This document shows, one piece after another, positions 55,545 to 64,000 of a stretch of DNA of 64,000 nucleotides (positions are counted from its first letter, which is position 1; every line of letters begins with the position of its first letter). The notes below the pieces were generated by a model that did no database searches, had not been told where the DNA came from, and saw only the letters and a program-made list of their open reading frames with translations. Location: the NCBI GenBank assembly GCA_900155495.1, contig FTLJ01001018.1, positions 1 to 64,000 of the forward strand, written 5' to 3'. The translations under genes were made by a program, and so were the position numbers. This stretch comes from Porogramme epimiltina (taxonomy: Eukaryota; Basidiomycota; Agaricomycetes; Polyporales; Polyporaceae).

Positions 55545-57273
55545 ATGGACGCCGCGCCTTCGCGACATATTCCCCACTCCAACGTACCCCCGACAGACCT
55601 CAAGGCCGTCAGGTCTCGCATACATGAAGCTCTCCTTGAGAATGTCCTCCGCGTCCACCGGCACCCCTCCTCCAGCCCCAAGGTCTACACTGGAAGTGCA
55701 GGTATGTCGCCGTTTAATTCTGTTCCTGCCGCGCCCATCAAGCTCACCGTTTCGTAGGAGAGATCATAATGGACATGCGTGTTTTCGCAACCTTACCATC
55801 CAAGCCTTTCCCGACTACCCCCACATCATCCCTCATCGCCGTCCCTTTTCACGAGCGAGATCGAGGTGGCCGCGTCGCGTTCCTTGACACAAGCATCGGC
55901 CCAGCGACGCTCATTCTAGTGCGACAACTCCGCCTTCGCCAGAACCCGGATTCTACGGCGCACAAGCACGCGCGACGCGGGAAGCTTGACGCTGAGGTTC
56001 TGGAGGAAGTTGAGCTTGCAGAGACATGGCGCGGGGCCGCAGACCTACTAAGGCAAGCTCAAGACGTCGCGACTCGTGAGTCGCTCAGCGACGACGGGTG
56101 CGAGGTTCTATACGGACGAGCCGGACTCCTATATGCGCTTTTGCAACTTCGCGCGGAGCTCGCGATCACGCTGAACGACCTCGCGCACGCCAATAAGACG
56201 AAGGATAAAGTTGTACGCGACGTCGAACAACTGTGCTCGGACGAAATTATCAAGGCCGTCGTCGAAGACATCATCAAACGCGGGGAGTTTGGAGCGGGTC
56301 TGTATCGAGAAGAATTGGAGGAGAGCGAGCGAGAAAAGGCACCACCGCTTATGTGGAGGTGGCACCAGTCGCGGTACCTGGGTGCGGCGCACGGTGTTGG
56401 TGAGTGTAACGTCGGTATTTTTGCCTCCAAACCTTCTAAATCTGCCTGGACGTAGTGGGAATCCTGCACATGCTCCTCCACGCGCCTTCTTACATAGTCC
56501 AATCTCATTGGAGCAAGATTCTTTCTACAGTCGAATGGCTTCTCGCCATCCAAGACCCCCTGGGCAATTGGCCTATCAAAGCTGGATGTCACATGCCCCT
56601 CATCCCTGGAGGTGCCGCCGTCCAGGAAGACACCAAACGCCTCGGTATCGACGAAGAAACCGACACCGCACTCGTCCATTGGTGTCATGGTGCGCCGGGC
56701 TTCCTCATCCTCTTCTCCGCCCTCCTCCGGCGCGCGTCCTCTTCCCCCGCTGCGTACCCCCTTCCGCCCGCACTACATGCCACGCTCCTCGCCGCCACCG
56801 CGCGTGCCGGAGAGCTCGTCTACACCCGCGGCTTCCTCCGAAAGGGCGTCGGCCTCTGCCACGGCGTCGCCGGGTCCGTCTTCGCCCTCCTCGCCGCCTC
56901 GTCCGCGCTCGACCCCCCGCGATCTCCACCACCCTCTCCGCCACCCGCGTCGCACTCCCTCCCGGCGCGCGCGCTGTCATTGCATCGTCCGCACATCCAC
57001 ACGCCACCGATCGAGGCGGGGTATTGGCTACAGCGCGCGGCGCATCTTGCGGACCTCGCGGTCAGCTACCCCGAGCGCACGCAGCAGGGACATATGCGCA
57101 CGCCGGACCACCCTTACAGCTTGTACGAAGGTCTTGCAGGGATGTGTTGTGCGTGGTCGGAGGTGTTTCTCCGTCTCGGCGGGCATGGGGGAAAGGACAA
57201 GGAGGGTGCTGCGAACCACGGTGTAAGGGTGTTTGGGATGCCTGGGTACGACGACTTGGCGATGCTTGAGTGA
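55545..57273 (+). CDS. LanC-like protein (LANCL family)
   Basis: Eukaryotic relative of bacterial lanthionine cyclases; animal LANCLs bind zinc and glutathione and can add glutathione to dehydroamino acids (family knowledge, activity here unproven). ATG 55545 opens MDAAPSRHIPHSNVPPTDLK. After an intron at GSAG^ come DDGCEVLYGRAGLLYALLQL and YLGAAHGVVGILHMLLH, the GxxG alpha-barrel repeats. Zinc-site motifs are present: DTALVHWCHGAPGFLILFSA (Cys) and KGVGLCHGVAGSVFALLAAS (Cys-His). The last repeat is PYSLYEGLAGMCCAWSEVF. It ends GMPGYDDLAMLE at 57273. A Pro/Ser-rich insert follows ASSALDPP. Three exons. No signal peptide. Convergent with the HET gene. Confidence 0.9.
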
Positions 57274-57572
57274 AGAGCCAGTAGATCTCGCGGTAGTGCT
57301 CTTTTGGTAAAACACGGTGCGCTATCTGTATCATGTTTCTCGTGTAATATTACGATGTTGTACTAGTATGGAAATCTCTTATTCGCCACTACAAGTTTGG
57401 ACGAAAGACACCGACGATCACTCACGGCGCATGCCCTCCCAAATGGCAACGTCACTTCGAGAGAAAGCAGTATATAGGTTTCATCTATTGGTACATGCCT
57501 AACTGTTCTCGTAACACGCGAGTATAAACTACAAACTGAAGCTATGTACTGCTAGTGACCACCTAGAGGGAT

Positions 57573-60129
57573 TCATGGAAGCGGAGGCAGATCCTCTCCC
57601 CATGTGACTGGAAAATCGACATCGAGCACCCACATTGTGCCGTCGCCGGCCGCACATAGCGTATGCATCGGATGTTCGTACTGCTCTCTGAAGACCCGGA
57701 CACGCACCGTCCGCCCTAGGGCGGAGAACGTATGAGCTCGGGCCAGCGGCATGACCTGGGTATCTGTAGACACAGAACTCCTACCCTCCGGTCCTCCCAC
57801 GCTCTGGTTTGGGAGGATGAGCTCCCAATCGTGAACGTGCTGGAGTGTACAGCGCACGCCGAGCTCCCTATGGGAGAGCTCATGCGTGGGCTCTACCGTC
57901 ATCGCACGCTTGCTTGGTGACCTCTCGACAAAGCGCACGGTGGTCCACAACCTGCGACCGTGTGCACCTGTGCACAGCCCGGTAATAACATGGACCTCTT
58001 CGTGTCGCCGTTTGCTGAAGAAGATGAGTACGTTCTGGTGTTCCCTAGAAATGAGAGAGGGCTGGCTAGGAAGATTCTTCATCAAGAAGTCATTTGCGGC
58101 AGTTTCCAGCTGGCGCGCGAAGACGTATTCCACACCCTGGCTCCATGGAGGGGTATTGGAGGCGGGAATGAGCTGGGGGTGTGGATGTTGGGGGAGGAAT
58201 ATGTTGACTCCAAGGAACCGCAGCGCGTACTGACCATCTCCTCTAGCTTGTTGACTCCCAAAATGCGTTGCAAGGGAGAGGGAGATGGTGTATCCGAAGG
58301 CCTGAAATGAGCGCGTCGCGTCCCAGGACATATGACTGTTGATGTCTGCAGGTAAATGGGAGCCCCAGTCCTCGACGTGGATAAGAGAACAGTCGTGTGA
58401 CCTTGACGGAGCCATGTCGTGGACAGGTTCGGCGAGCACGGCGGTATATGTGCGAATGTCCACGAGCTCTACAGACAGCCACATTCCAGTGGCTTCCCTA
58501 CATCGACCAGCATGTATCCTGATTTGCACCCCATTTTGAGGATGAGCGAAGACGAAGAGTGGATTGTGAAAAGACGGATAGTCAACGCGGTGGCGCCAGC
58601 CGAATGAGTTGGAAGAATTGACGAGGTTGAAGCCCTGCTCGCGCAGGGCTTTTGCGGACGTTCCTGTGATGATAACTTCTTGAATGATTTTCGCGTTGGA
58701 TGGATGCATCGAGGTTATGGGATACTTCTGTGGGTACGGGGATATGTTTGTTGCGTGTGCGATGTATACGTCAGTCCAGCGGTATGCTGGAAGGGAACCC
58801 GAGGGACGTGGATGCCGGAGGAGAATGCTGGTGGAGGAGTGATCAAGGTCTATGGCAACATATCGCGCGAAGCCGTGCCCTCTGAATGTGGCGCCAATTC
58901 GATTCAGGTACGAGCCAGACTTGCGGCAAATAATAAGTCCAATAAGCATTGCCTTATCGCGCAACCGAAGTTGACACGGAATGAGTGCGATGGAACATTT
59001 TTCATGAATATTGATAAGATGCGAAGGAATGTCAATGACGGGGAGGTGTGCTCGAAAACCATGGCCGATGAGCGAGAACTCGGGTATACCGTGAGTCTAA
59101 CGGTCGAAAGTATATCAGTAAGCCTGGGAGTATTGAAATAGAAGCTCGAGAGCATACCGAGTTCACTTGCTGTCCCCGGGGCGATGCACACAGGCTTAAT
59201 CTCCTCAGGAAATCTTGGAAAAGTATGTGGCCGAGGGGCTCGGGACGCCAAGTGTCAGAAGACACAGCGAAGGCTGAGGTTGACGACGCAATCAGAGAAT
59301 GATCGGTCGAACTAGTGCTGGGCAAATGATTGTCAGATACGAGATTGAAGACGAAGTGGCGGGAAGAAGGGGCAGGTAATGCTGATAGAGTTAGCATGGG
59401 GCCCCATGTAAAAAGGGTGTGATCGCAAGAAGTCTTCATAATCTCCTCCTGGAGACGACGAAACGCGTGCATGCCTTCCCCGTAGATGGTCGGCATGAAG
59501 ATGTCGAATATTCCCATAAGCGAGTATGCGCTATCTTCGATGCGCGTAGTGCGCCGTTTGGCGGCCCAGGACAGCCGTGTGGCGACTGAGATAGAGGAAA
59601 GTGGCTTGTGAAATGTGAGGACGTTGGAATCTATGCCCGTGATGTCCTCGAGGAGAGACGATAGGAGGTGTTTGGTACCCACGATCGTCCAGTCTCCGGA
59701 AAAGAAGATGATCGTGCCTGGTGCGATGAGCTCTTGTAGCGTCCAACCACGGGTGAACCAAACGCTTCGCCGAAATGTCGAGTCCTTGGCGAAAGGGTCT
59801 TCGTCGAATCTGACATCATAGAGGTATGCGAAGCAAACCGTCGCCCTTGCGTACCATCGATACATGGAGTTGATGGCTTCTGAGAGCTCGACGCTGTTGG
59901 TTTTGTCGATGCAGCAAGTATCGATCCATAACCATCGGAATCCTTGATCCCGTGAGTTAGTGCAGGATTCTTTAATCTTTGAGGTGACCGCGGCAATCGT
60001 GGAGGTCGCGATGCTCTGGAAATCTTGCTCGTTTTGCTGCCATACGTGAGAGAGGATGGCGTAACGAGGAGGAGGCTCGTCAAACCATTGAAGCCTCACG
60101 ATACCGGGGTTGGTGTCAAGCAACCACAT
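57573..60129 (-). CDS. HET-domain protein (heterokaryon incompatibility type)
   Basis: The HET domain acts in fungal self/non-self recognition in some proteins; the role here is unproven. ATG 60129 opens MWLLDTNPGIVRLQWFDEPP. HET blocks: RYAILSHVWQQNEQDFQSI, GFRWLWIDTCCIDKTNSVEL, SEAINSMYRWYARATVCFAY and WFTRGWTLQELIAPGTIIFF. After the domain come TRIEDSAYSLMGIFDIFMPT and YGEGMHAFRRLQEEIMK, usual in basidiomycete HET proteins. Exon 1 runs to 59158. A 61-nt intron (59097-59157, GTATGC...GTTAG) joins QQVNS in phase to THGIPEFSLIGHGFRAHLPV. Exon 2 stays open to 57573 and ends FPVTWGEDLPPLP. The joined protein is about 831 residues. The long C-terminal part has repeated patterns around VRV/W-x-V strands but no domain I can name. 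Confidence 0.88.
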
Positions 60130-60841
60130 AGCCTGTAGGTCTGCGCTAAGAATGTCGTGAGACGACTAACACCAAGAGTCGAGGTGACGGACCTTCGGTG
60201 TGCTTTCGCCTGAGCAAGTATACTGCCAGCGAGCGACACTGGGGGAAAAGAAGTCATCCGGACCTAGGAGATCTGAAGGACTTTAAGGCTCAGCAAAGCA
60301 GTACGATGACCATCAGATTTAAAGTCACCCAGCATAGTACGGAGACCATACTACTTACAAAGTTGGGATATTTGCGCATGCGTTTAGCGTTGGGTACGAT
60401 GTTCGCTCGAAGTTACACCCTACATAATTGGTGCATATGTCAGTGTAAAAACTTCGTGCTGCCCTGGGTGAGTCTGAGACGCAGCCACATCCTTGAGCCA
60501 GCGAAGGAGTTGGGGTTTAAGGAACACGAACACCTGGAGGGGCCGATATGAGTCGAAATGGCAACACGACCGTTGCTGCTTGCCGGGGCTCGGGAGCAGA
60601 GTACCGCCCGGAACCAGACCCCTGACACTCCCAGTTCGCAACTTGTCTCGGAGGCAGACTCCTTCACGCGCGACACTTTAGAACGTCGGGCTCGCCGCGC
60701 TCATGCCAGGGTGGAGGAGACCGGCCGAACGACTCAAGTTCTGGTTATTAATACTTTGAAACAGCGCCATAGAATGCATGTCTAGACAAGGAACATTACT
60801 ATATAAGTGAGACCGCCGCAAAGTCCCCAGACACCGCACGA
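60130..60841. other. Intergenic region upstream of HET gene
   Basis: 712 bp holding the HET promoter and the 3' UTR of the next gene. Small frames on both strands have no coding quality. Confidence 0.4.
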
Positions 60842-62455
60842 TTAGGACTTGCGCTGATCCCCCAAGATCAACTGAAGTTCGTTCTCCTCCCCTGTATAAT
60901 CCGGGCCTCCGTCATGGCACGAGTGGCAGAACCTTTCCTCCACAACAACGTCGTCTAAATACTCTAGTGCGACCGCGCGCAGCTCCTCCGCCCGCCTCCG
61001 CGTCGCCTCCACGTACGCTCCGTGATGATCCTTCAGGCGTCCCCCACCGCTCGCCGGCGGCACGCGGAACATGAGCCTGCGAAGCCCCCCGCCGTAGGCT
61101 GCGCGCTTCGGGTCCGTGAGCGCGTTCAGGCACGGCGCGTGGTCCATGTCGTCGAGCTCGTCCCCGCCCGCGTCGGGGTGGCCGAACGTGAGGCAGAGCG
61201 CGAGCTCGCGCAGCGCGGGGAGGAGGTCGCGGTTCCCCTCGCACGCCCACCACAGGCACGCGATGGCGCGAGTGCCGCCGACGGCGAGGTGCATGACGGA
61301 TGGAAGGAGCTGGAGAAGCGGGAGGAGCTCGTTGGTGTCGAGCTCCTCGGTGCGCGGCTGGACGTCCGGCGGGGTGTGCAGCTCGAGCCAGGTGAGGCGC
61401 GTGCAGTTGACGAGCTTCGGGATCTCGCGGAACGCGACCGCCGGGACGTCGTAGGGGTCTATGCGGCCTGCCACGCAGTTGGGCACTGCGACGGTCCACG
61501 TTTCCGGGGCCGAGCGCCCTGGGTTGTCCCAGTCCTGGGGCTTAGCGAGCAGGGAGGGGTCTTTGGCGCCGGAGATGAGTATGCCGTTGGTGAGCGGGAT
61601 GCTGGACTTTTTGAAGAAGGGGATGTGGAGAGCCATATGGAAGCTGACCGCGGTTGTGAGATGTACGCAGGGGAAGACGTCTTTCCAGTTGGGAGGAAGG
61701 AAGTTGCGCCATAGACCTTTAGTCACGATGTTGGGTTTGTACAATTCTGCGTTTGTGTGCACGGCGAGGGTGACTTGCGCCGTCTCCGGGACTCTCAATC
61801 GTGAAAGCATATCCATGCACTCCCACCGGTCTTCAATCCGCAGCTTTTCCAGCGCGAAAAAGTCGTAGATGTCGTCGTAAGGCATACCGGGGAGTAGGAC
61901 GCTCCTGAGAGTAACCCTCTTGATCTGCATGACGATCGCGTCCATGAGCGCTGATAGAACCTTTCGGTCTTCTGCTATAGTCCGTGTCTCCCGCCACTCC
62001 AGCAGCTCTGCATCAAGCGCTAAGTCTTCAAGCCGGGGAAATCTTGATTCCAAATTATCCGGAGCGACCATGATACAATTCGTGAGCAGTTCCTCGAGCA
62101 TGGGGAAATTCTTGTGGATCCAGTAAGAGCTGTTGGTGAAATGGATGTTCTTGGCAATGGCGGGATCAACGTAAACTTCGATGCTGGAGAGTATGGGAAA
62201 GGCGCTAGTGGTAAGGAAGCGCCGCAGATGGTCCACCTGGCCGACAGTAGTCAATAGAACCGAAAGAACTTGCATGTCACTTATGTGTCCTTGTTGGATC
62301 GGCAACGGGAGACTAGGAACGTGGGGGTCCCCATCATGGCCGAAGACATGAAGGTCGGGATCGCAAGGGATTGGGTCGACGTCCATGGGAACTTCGTCTA
62401 AGACGACAGCTCGGGGGAGCCTGATTTGTCGCGTGAGAGTGCTAGATAATGCCAT
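60842..62455 (-). CDS. F-box-type/LRR-like uncharacterised protein, intronless
   Basis: Function unknown. One uninterrupted frame of 537 codons from ATG 62455 (MALSSTLTRQIRLPRAVVLD). Regularly spaced Leu-rich segments suggest degenerate leucine-rich repeats: QVDHLRRFLTTSAFPILSSI, NFPMLEELLTNCIMVAPDNL, RFPRLEDLALDAELLEWRE, LVNCTRLTWLELHTPPDVQ and LLQLLPSVMHLAVGGTRAI. The C-terminus (RRRAEELRAVALEYLDDVVV, then CHSCHDGG) is charged. This layout resembles the LRR half of polypore F-box proteins, in which an N-terminal F-box is usual. None is visible here, and the frame upstream of the ATG closes soon. The F-box may have been lost, lie in an unseen exon, or never have been present. Confidence 0.65.
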   Translation of the reverse strand: MALSSTLTRQIRLPRAVVLDEVPMDVDPIPCDPDLHVFGHDGDPHVPSLPLPIQQGHISDMQVLSVLLTTVGQVDHLRRFLTTSAFPILSSIEVYVDPAIAKNIHFTNSSYWIHKNFPMLEELLTNCIMVAPDNLESRFPRLEDLALDAELLEWRETRTIAEDRKVLSALMDAIVMQIKRVTLRSVLLPGMPYDDIYDFFALEKLRIEDRWECMDMLSRLRVPETAQVTLAVHTNAELYKPNIVTKGLWRNFLPPNWKDVFPCVHLTTAVSFHMALHIPFFKKSSIPLTNGILISGAKDPSLLAKPQDWDNPGRSAPETWTVAVPNCVAGRIDPYDVPAVAFREIPKLVNCTRLTWLELHTPPDVQPRTEELDTNELLPLLQLLPSVMHLAVGGTRAIACLWWACEGNRDLLPALRELALCLTFGHPDAGGDELDDMDHAPCLNALTDPKRAAYGGGLRRLMFRVPPASGGGRLKDHHGAYVEATRRRAEELRAVALEYLDDVVVEERFCHSCHDGGPDYTGEENELQLILGDQRKS

Positions 62456-63251
62456 CTGTAGCAAGCGGTAAATAGGAGAATGCCTCCCGAAGAGAATGTT
62501 AGACGCACAGCCGGTATGGTCGTATTAATGTAGTGTTGAGCTAGAGTTTCGTCGAGTTATGTGAGGGTATGGGTAGCGTCAAGGGCCAAACCAGGGATGA
62601 GGCGAAGCAGGGCTTGGACAGAGCATCACTCAACACGCTGCCTTTTTGACTGGACCAGCGTAACTACCACTTTGGCGAAAACAACGTTCGGTAGTGGTCC
62701 AGTTTGGGGGTACAATACTTGACACTCCCGTGCGAGGGAATACCTGCTATTTGGGGGGGGAACGCCTGTCGATCTCCTAGTAGAAGTACAAAGGAGTGAC
62801 AACCGCCTCGATCCCTTGAACTTCAAATAAGCACAGCCATTGTCACGTGACCAGCGTTGCCCGTCTGATGTTACCTCTTATATTACCCATCATCGATCCA
62901 CGACGCACGTATACGATCATTGTTCTCCAGAGCAGGGACAAGGGCATCTGCCAAGCCGCGGGTAATGAAATCCGGAGGTTCGCAGCGTAGCAACATAATT
63001 TGGGCTCACAGGAGACGCTCCTTGGATTTTAGAGGTACCTCAGCGTGTGGTCTGTCATCGTATACTATGCTGACAAGAGCATACTCTGGATGGGAGCTTG
63101 GGGGGGTTGAATATTGAAGAACAGCCAAAATGAACATATACACTGTATGACCGCAGAGTAGCGTCAAGGTATAATTCATCGTCACAACATACATAACATG
63201 GTCCGGTCACAAAACATCCTCGTAGTGGCAGCGCAAGGGGAAAAGAGGGCA
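62456..63251. other. Intergenic region
   Basis: 796 bp between two minus-strand genes. It includes a G-run (about 9 G, near 62753). No gene or motif supported. Confidence 0.4.
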
Positions 63252-64000
63252 TTACAACATCGCAAGCTTGAGCAGCTTCTCAAAATGGGGCGTACCGAGC
63301 CCAGTGACCTACGCAAACATCCTCGTCAGCCACACAGCACATGCAGCAACAACAACGACGACGTACCGGGTCCCATCCTTCCACCGCATCAAACCCAACC
63401 TTCTCACTCCCGCACTGGGTCGAGCTGTTCCCCGTCGCGATATCATTCAGGCCCGCGCGCCCCACACTGTACAGCCACGGGTTCAAGAACCCCATCGGCG
63501 GCCTCCCCTCTTGCGCGAGCCGGTCGTTGATGAGCGCGACGACGCTCGCGAACGTCGGGCTCGCCGCGCTCGTGCCGTACACGCCGCCGACGGTGCCCAC
63601 GATGACGCGGAAGTCGTCCGCCTTCGCGGCGACGTCCGGGAACGCGCGCCCCGTGGCGTTGAAGCGGCCCACGTTCGTCGCGCCGAGCTTGGCGAGGAAC
63701 GCGGAGACCGCGGGGAGCTGGTAGGCCGGCGCGGGGTAGTAGTTGGAGAAGCCGCCCGAGGAGCCTGTCCAGGCTTCCTCCGGGGCGTAGCCCTGTGTGC
63801 CGCCGACGGAGGTCACACTGGTGAGCGGTGAGAGAAGGGGGTGTGAGCAACGGGCGGCAGAGGGGCGGCGTACGGACGTACTAGGGGCAGTTTGAGGGGA
63901 AGGTCGGCCGGAAGGTGGTCGTGTTCTTGTCTAGGCACCCGACACCGCTATCGCCAGACGCAAAGAGGATCGACACGCCACGTGCGCCGAGCTGCGCATA
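63252..64000 (-). CDS. Sedolisin (peptidase S53, tripeptidyl-peptidase-like), 5' part cut by window
   Basis: Secreted acid serine-carboxyl protease (family knowledge). Only the C-terminal part lies inside. At the window edge the frame reads [20 protein letters not shown], where the Asp of SGDSG is the oxyanion Asp. After an intron come [40 protein letters not shown] and [20 protein letters not shown], where GTSAASP holds the nucleophile Ser. The calcium-site end is [13 protein letters not shown] and [10 protein letters not shown] last intron (near 63300-63365) joins [18 protein letters not shown], with the stop at 63252-63254. Catalytic Glu and Asp and the prodomain would lie beyond 64000. 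Confidence 0.9.

Noticed and set aside
59214..59263. A possible 50-nt intron in the HET gene shifting the frame after STSAFAV
   Set aside because: The first exon stays open and joins the second exon in phase 0 at the 59097-59157 intron without it, and the donor (GTCTTC) is poor.
62456..62464. Use of 62464 as the start of the LRR-like gene
   Set aside because: The codon is TTG. The ATG three codons later (62455) is the realistic start.
1..64000. CRISPR array, IS element, rRNA, prokaryotic operon
   Set aside because: The sequence is eukaryotic nuclear DNA with spliceosomal introns. No regular spacer-repeat array, transposase or rRNA was seen.

Overview
The window looks like a piece of a filamentous basidiomycete genome, most likely an Agaricomycete of the Polyporales or white-rot type. 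The clues are genes broken by many 45-65 nt GT-AG introns, strongly C-ending codons, and a gene set that includes a sphingolipid C9-methyltransferase, a copper radical oxidase, a CAP59-type mannosyltransferase, a fungal P450, a HET-domain protein, a sedolisin protease and basidiomycete-type orphan families. The exact taxon cannot be fixed from sequence alone. All intron-bearing models were spliced by eye, so internal boundaries are approximate unless stated.

Layout. 0.2-8.3 kb: oligopeptide transporter (+), Golgi/ER traffic protein YIF1 (-), sphingolipid C9-methyltransferase (+). 8.8-12.7 kb: an unrecognised gene that I rebuilt from frame-shifting exons (-), then the small-subunit processome protein UTP7 (-). 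13.2-17.5 kb: a probable pseudogene, an orphan-family gene and the U6 snRNA exonuclease USB1 (all +). 17.8-24.4 kb: short tRNase Z (-), a multi-pass membrane protein (+), an intronless GC-rich CAP59/GT69 glycosyltransferase (+). 24.7-31.7 kb: DNA2 nuclease-helicase (-) and a cytochrome P450 (+). 31.9-42.2 kb: the GATOR2/SEACAT subunit WDR59/Mtc5 (-), INO80 subunit IES6 (+), PUF6 (+), and a second member of the orphan family (+). 42.3-47.2 kb: alpha/beta hydrolase (-) and membrane-anchored copper radical oxidase (-). 47.2-51.5 kb: gene-poor, with one small probable gene. 51.5-57.3 kb: a Ser/Thr kinase (+) and a LanC-like protein (+). 57.6-64.0 kb: HET-domain protein (-), intronless F-box-type/LRR-like protein (-) and the 3' part of an S53 sedolisin (-, cut by the window edge).

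Functionally the window mixes housekeeping RNA and DNA machinery (UTP7, USB1, tRNase Z, PUF6, IES6, DNA2, WDR59) with accessory and secretome genes (oligopeptide transporter, P450, copper radical oxidase, S53 protease, HET, orphan families). The last 20 kb is the more accessory part. I found no CRISPR array, tRNA, rRNA or intact transposon. No multi-gene operon-like system is evident. The most unusual points are an IES6 initiator codon that appears to be split by an intron (the unspliced form reads AUG-UAG), a tRNase Z with an in-frame upstream presequence and an RG-rich tail, two divergent members of an undescribed family, and an unrecognised multi-exon gene at 8.8-10.3 kb.
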